A stretch of DNA of 16,823 nucleotides, taken from the NCBI GenBank assembly GCA_002391675.1, contig DGFM01000005.1:1-16823 (forward strand), read 5' to 3'. This document shows, in pieces, positions 14,814 through 16,823 of the stretch; position 1 is the stretch's first letter, and each line of letters opens with the position of its first letter. The notes beneath the pieces are model-generated. The model was not told the origin of the DNA. It saw nothing but the letters and a program-made list of their open reading frames with translations, and made no database searches. The stretch comes from Cloacimonetes bacterium UBA3900 (GTDB lineage: Bacteria; Cloacimonadota; Cloacimonadia; Cloacimonadales; Cloacimonadaceae). The translations under genes and the position numbers were made by a program.

Positions 14814-14835
14814 GTTTTTGGGATTTTATTTTGAT

Positions 14836-16593
14836 ATGACCACAGAACCCGTTCTCACCATGCAAGGGCTTGGCAAAAGCTTCGGTGATAGGCAGATATT
14901 CTCTGATCTATCCTTGGGCATCCATGAGCTGGACAAGATTGGCATCGTGGGCATAAACGGCTGTGGCAAAAGCACCTTGCTCAAATGTATCGGCGGCATT
15001 GTAGCGCCCACTTCCGGTGAGATCGTCTATAGAAACGAGCTCAAGATTTCTTACCTGGCGCAAGACCCTGTCTATGATCCGGACGTCCTGGTGCTGGATT
15101 ATCTCTTTACCGATCACCAAATCCCCGCAGACGAAAGCTATATCTTCAAGAGCGTGCTCACGCGCCTGGGCATCACAGAGTTTGACAAACCCCTGGGGCT
15201 GCTCTCGGGAGGGCAGAGGCGCAAGACCTTCCTCGCCTCCGCTTTGGTAAATGAACCTGACCTGCTCATCCTCGACGAGCCCACCAACCATCTGGATTTG
15301 GATACCATCGAATGGCTTGGAGACTACCTGGCCAAACTCAAGAAAACCGTCCTCTTCGTCACGCATGATCGCTATTTCCTGGATACCGTCTCCAACAAGA
15401 TCTGGGAGCTGGAGGCTGGCAAACTGCACATCAGCCGCGGCAATTACAGCGACTATCTCAAAGGCAAACTTCAGCGTGAGACGGATGCCATGCGCAAGGA
15501 AACCCGCCGGCAGGCACAGCTTTCCAAGGAGCTGCAATGGCTGTCCCGCGGTGCCAGGGCGCGCAGCTCCAAACCCAAACACCATATAGACCGTGTCAAA
15601 GAGCTGCTCAGCAAATCATATCTGATCAGCGAAGCCGAGCTGGACATCTCCTTTCAGATCGACCGCCTGGGCAAGACCATCATCGAGCTGCACAGGCTCA
15701 CCAAAGGCTATGATGGGCAATTGCTTTTCAAGGATATAGAACATCACTTCCAGCCCCGCGAGCGCATCGGCATCATCGGGCCCAATGGCTGCGGCAAAAC
15801 CACTCTCCTCAAGATCATCGCCGGAGAGGAAACGCCGGATTCCGGCAGCGTCAAAATCGGCGTCAATACCAACATCGCCTACTACAAACAGGATGAAGAC
15901 AGCTTCGATCCTACTTTGACGGTCTATGAATACATCGCTCAATATGCGGAGGTGATCAGAACCAAGGACGGCACGCGCCTCAGTGCTGCCGAAATGTTGC
16001 AACGCTTTTTGTTTGATGGCAAGATGCAGCAACAGAAGCTCAGCGCTCTTTCAGGTGGTGAAAGAAAGCGGCTCTATCTGCTTAAAGCCCTGATGTTTGG
16101 CTCCAACTTCATCATCTTGGACGAACCCACCAACGACTTGGACATCCGCACCTTAGAGATCCTGGAAGACTACTTGGATGCCTACGAGGGCTGCCTCTTG
16201 GTGGTCTCGCACGACCGCTTTTTCCTGGATCGCTGCGTGGATTATCTCTTTGTCTTTGAAGGCACTTCCATCCGGAAAATCCCCGGCAACTACTCGGATT
16301 ATCTCCTGCTCAAACGCTTTGCCGAAGAGGAGAAAGAGGAAAACGCCAAGACCTCTAAAGATACCCGCCCACCCAAAGAACGCAAAGGCCTCACCTACAA
16401 TGAACAGCGTGAGCTGCAGCTGCTGGAAGTAAAAATAGAAGAGCTGGAGGCTGCGCTGGAAGCCCTGGAGCAGGAACTGCATAAAAGCGGGCTCACTCCG
16501 GAAGATTACGCCCGCATCGGGGCCCAACAGACTGAGCTCAACCAGGAACTGGAAGAGTGCTCGGATAGGTGGTTAGAGCTGAGTTTAGCTTAA
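14836..16593 (+). CDS. uup: ABC-F family ATPase, Uup type
   Basis: ABC-F proteins have two ATPase domains and no membrane span; they act on ribosomes, and Uup has also been linked to DNA branch processing. The 585-aa product has Walker A GINGCGKST (39-47), LSGGQ (123-127), LILDE (144-148) and H177 in the first half. The second half has GPNGCGKTT (315-323), LSGGE (405-409), FIILDE (425-430) and H459. The basic linker ELQWLSRGARARSSKPKHHI (232-251) and the C-terminal coiled coil (about 520-583) are Uup-like and separate it from EttA and from antibiotic-resistance ABC-Fs. The ATG at 14836 was chosen because an upstream in-frame GTG lies inside the tRNA. No clear Shine-Dalgarno site precedes it, so the start is less sure than for the other genes. 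Confidence 0.85.
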   Translation: MTTEPVLTMQGLGKSFGDRQIFSDLSLGIHELDKIGIVGINGCGKSTLLKCIGGIVAPTSGEIVYRNELKISYLAQDPVYDPDVLVLDYLFTDHQIPADESYIFKSVLTRLGITEFDKPLGLLSGGQRRKTFLASALVNEPDLLILDEPTNHLDLDTIEWLGDYLAKLKKTVLFVTHDRYFLDTVSNKIWELEAGKLHISRGNYSDYLKGKLQRETDAMRKETRRQAQLSKELQWLSRGARARSSKPKHHIDRVKELLSKSYLISEAELDISFQIDRLGKTIIELHRLTKGYDGQLLFKDIEHHFQPRERIGIIGPNGCGKTTLLKIIAGEETPDSGSVKIGVNTNIAYYKQDEDSFDPTLTVYEYIAQYAEVIRTKDGTRLSAAEMLQRFLFDGKMQQQKLSALSGGERKRLYLLKALMFGSNFIILDEPTNDLDIRTLEILEDYLDAYEGCLLVVSHDRFFLDRCVDYLFVFEGTSIRKIPGNYSDYLLLKRFAEEEKEENAKTSKDTRPPKERKGLTYNEQRELQLLEVKIEELEAALEALEQELHKSGLTPEDYARIGAQQTELNQELEECSDRWLELSLA

Positions 16594-16823
16594 GCCAAAG
16601 CACTGTAATAAGCTCTTACTTTTTCCTATATTTCCCGGATTCATCCTTTGCCCGGACCTCTCTCCCTTGTGCAGATACGGCCAACAAAGCTGTCTTGTCA
16701 CTACCCAGATTAGAGCTCATTATCGCCCCTAAACTCTTTGCAATAAACCGATCCTTACCTCAAAATTTGACTTTTCACCTGGCTTGCCCCACCCTCGGAT
16801 ATCCTCGGCGCTCGAATGCGTAA
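16594..16823. other. terminal region without a convincing gene
   Basis: After the uup stop I find no clear terminator; GTAA/TTAC near 16605-16619 followed by TTTTT is a weak candidate. A 34-codon minus-strand frame (16720 down to 16616) has GGGGC ahead of its ATG but no recognisable product. The + strand frame that runs from inside uup to the window edge has no start signal of its own and is low in complexity of evidence. Confidence 0.5.

Noticed and set aside
14761..14835. upstream extension of uup to a GTG at 14761
   Set aside because: The GTG and most of the extension lie inside tRNA-Arg, and family members start close to the residues encoded from 14836.

Overview
The window is one dense, co-directional block of translation and transcription genes, all on the + strand. 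It reads: tRNA-Thr(TGT), tRNA-Tyr(GTA), tRNA-Gly(TCC), tRNA-Thr(GGT), tuf, rpmG, tRNA-Trp(CCA), secE, nusG, rplK, rplA, rplJ, rplL, rpoB, rpoC, rpsL, rpsG, a terminator, tRNA-Arg(CCG), and uup (an ABC-F ATPase). Every protein-coding gene is full length. I see no mobile element, CRISPR array, frameshift or pseudogene.

Organism. This is a bacterium. RpoB carries a lineage-type insertion after the flap region, RpoC carries a trigger-loop (SI3-type) insertion, and RpoC has an expanded loop just before the bridge helix. As I remember these proteins, that pattern fits the Fibrobacterota-Chlorobi-Bacteroidota (FCB) superphylum. Strong Shine-Dalgarno sites (AGGAGG before tuf, GGAGG before rplL and rpsL) argue against Bacteroidota proper, where such sites are rare. 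A non-Bacteroidota FCB lineage such as Cloacimonadota is my best guess, with low to moderate confidence. All six tRNAs encode their 3' CCA. Twelve of the thirteen complete genes end in TAA; rplK ends in TGA.

Layout. Positions 1-405 hold no confident gene, but contain two TTGACA-type promoter candidates in front of the tRNA quartet. The quartet and tuf have the same order as the E. coli thrU-tyrU-glyT-thrT-tufB operon. The tuf-rpmG-trnW-secE-nusG-rplKAJL-rpoBC stretch keeps a widely conserved order with very short gaps. The 212-nt rplL-rpoB gap is the only long internal spacer in the operon. It holds an attenuator-like 15-bp hairpin and two further hairpins, and rpoB then starts at a TTG codon. 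After rpoC come rpsL and rpsG, but the usual fusA and second tuf are missing; a strong hairpin ends the unit. A new promoter candidate then precedes tRNA-Arg and uup. The last 230 nt hold no convincing gene.

Function. The genes supply charged-tRNA delivery (EF-Tu and its co-transcribed tRNAs), protein secretion (SecE), the transcription-translation link (NusG), the L1 stalk and L7/L12 stalk of the ribosome, the two catalytic subunits of RNA polymerase, and two 30S proteins. The region is mostly ordinary housekeeping sequence. The most notable departures are two changes at rifamycin-contact positions in RpoB, an extra insertion of about 110 residues in RpoC built of barrel-sandwich-like motifs, the structured rpoB leader, and the missing fusA/tuf pair in the str operon.
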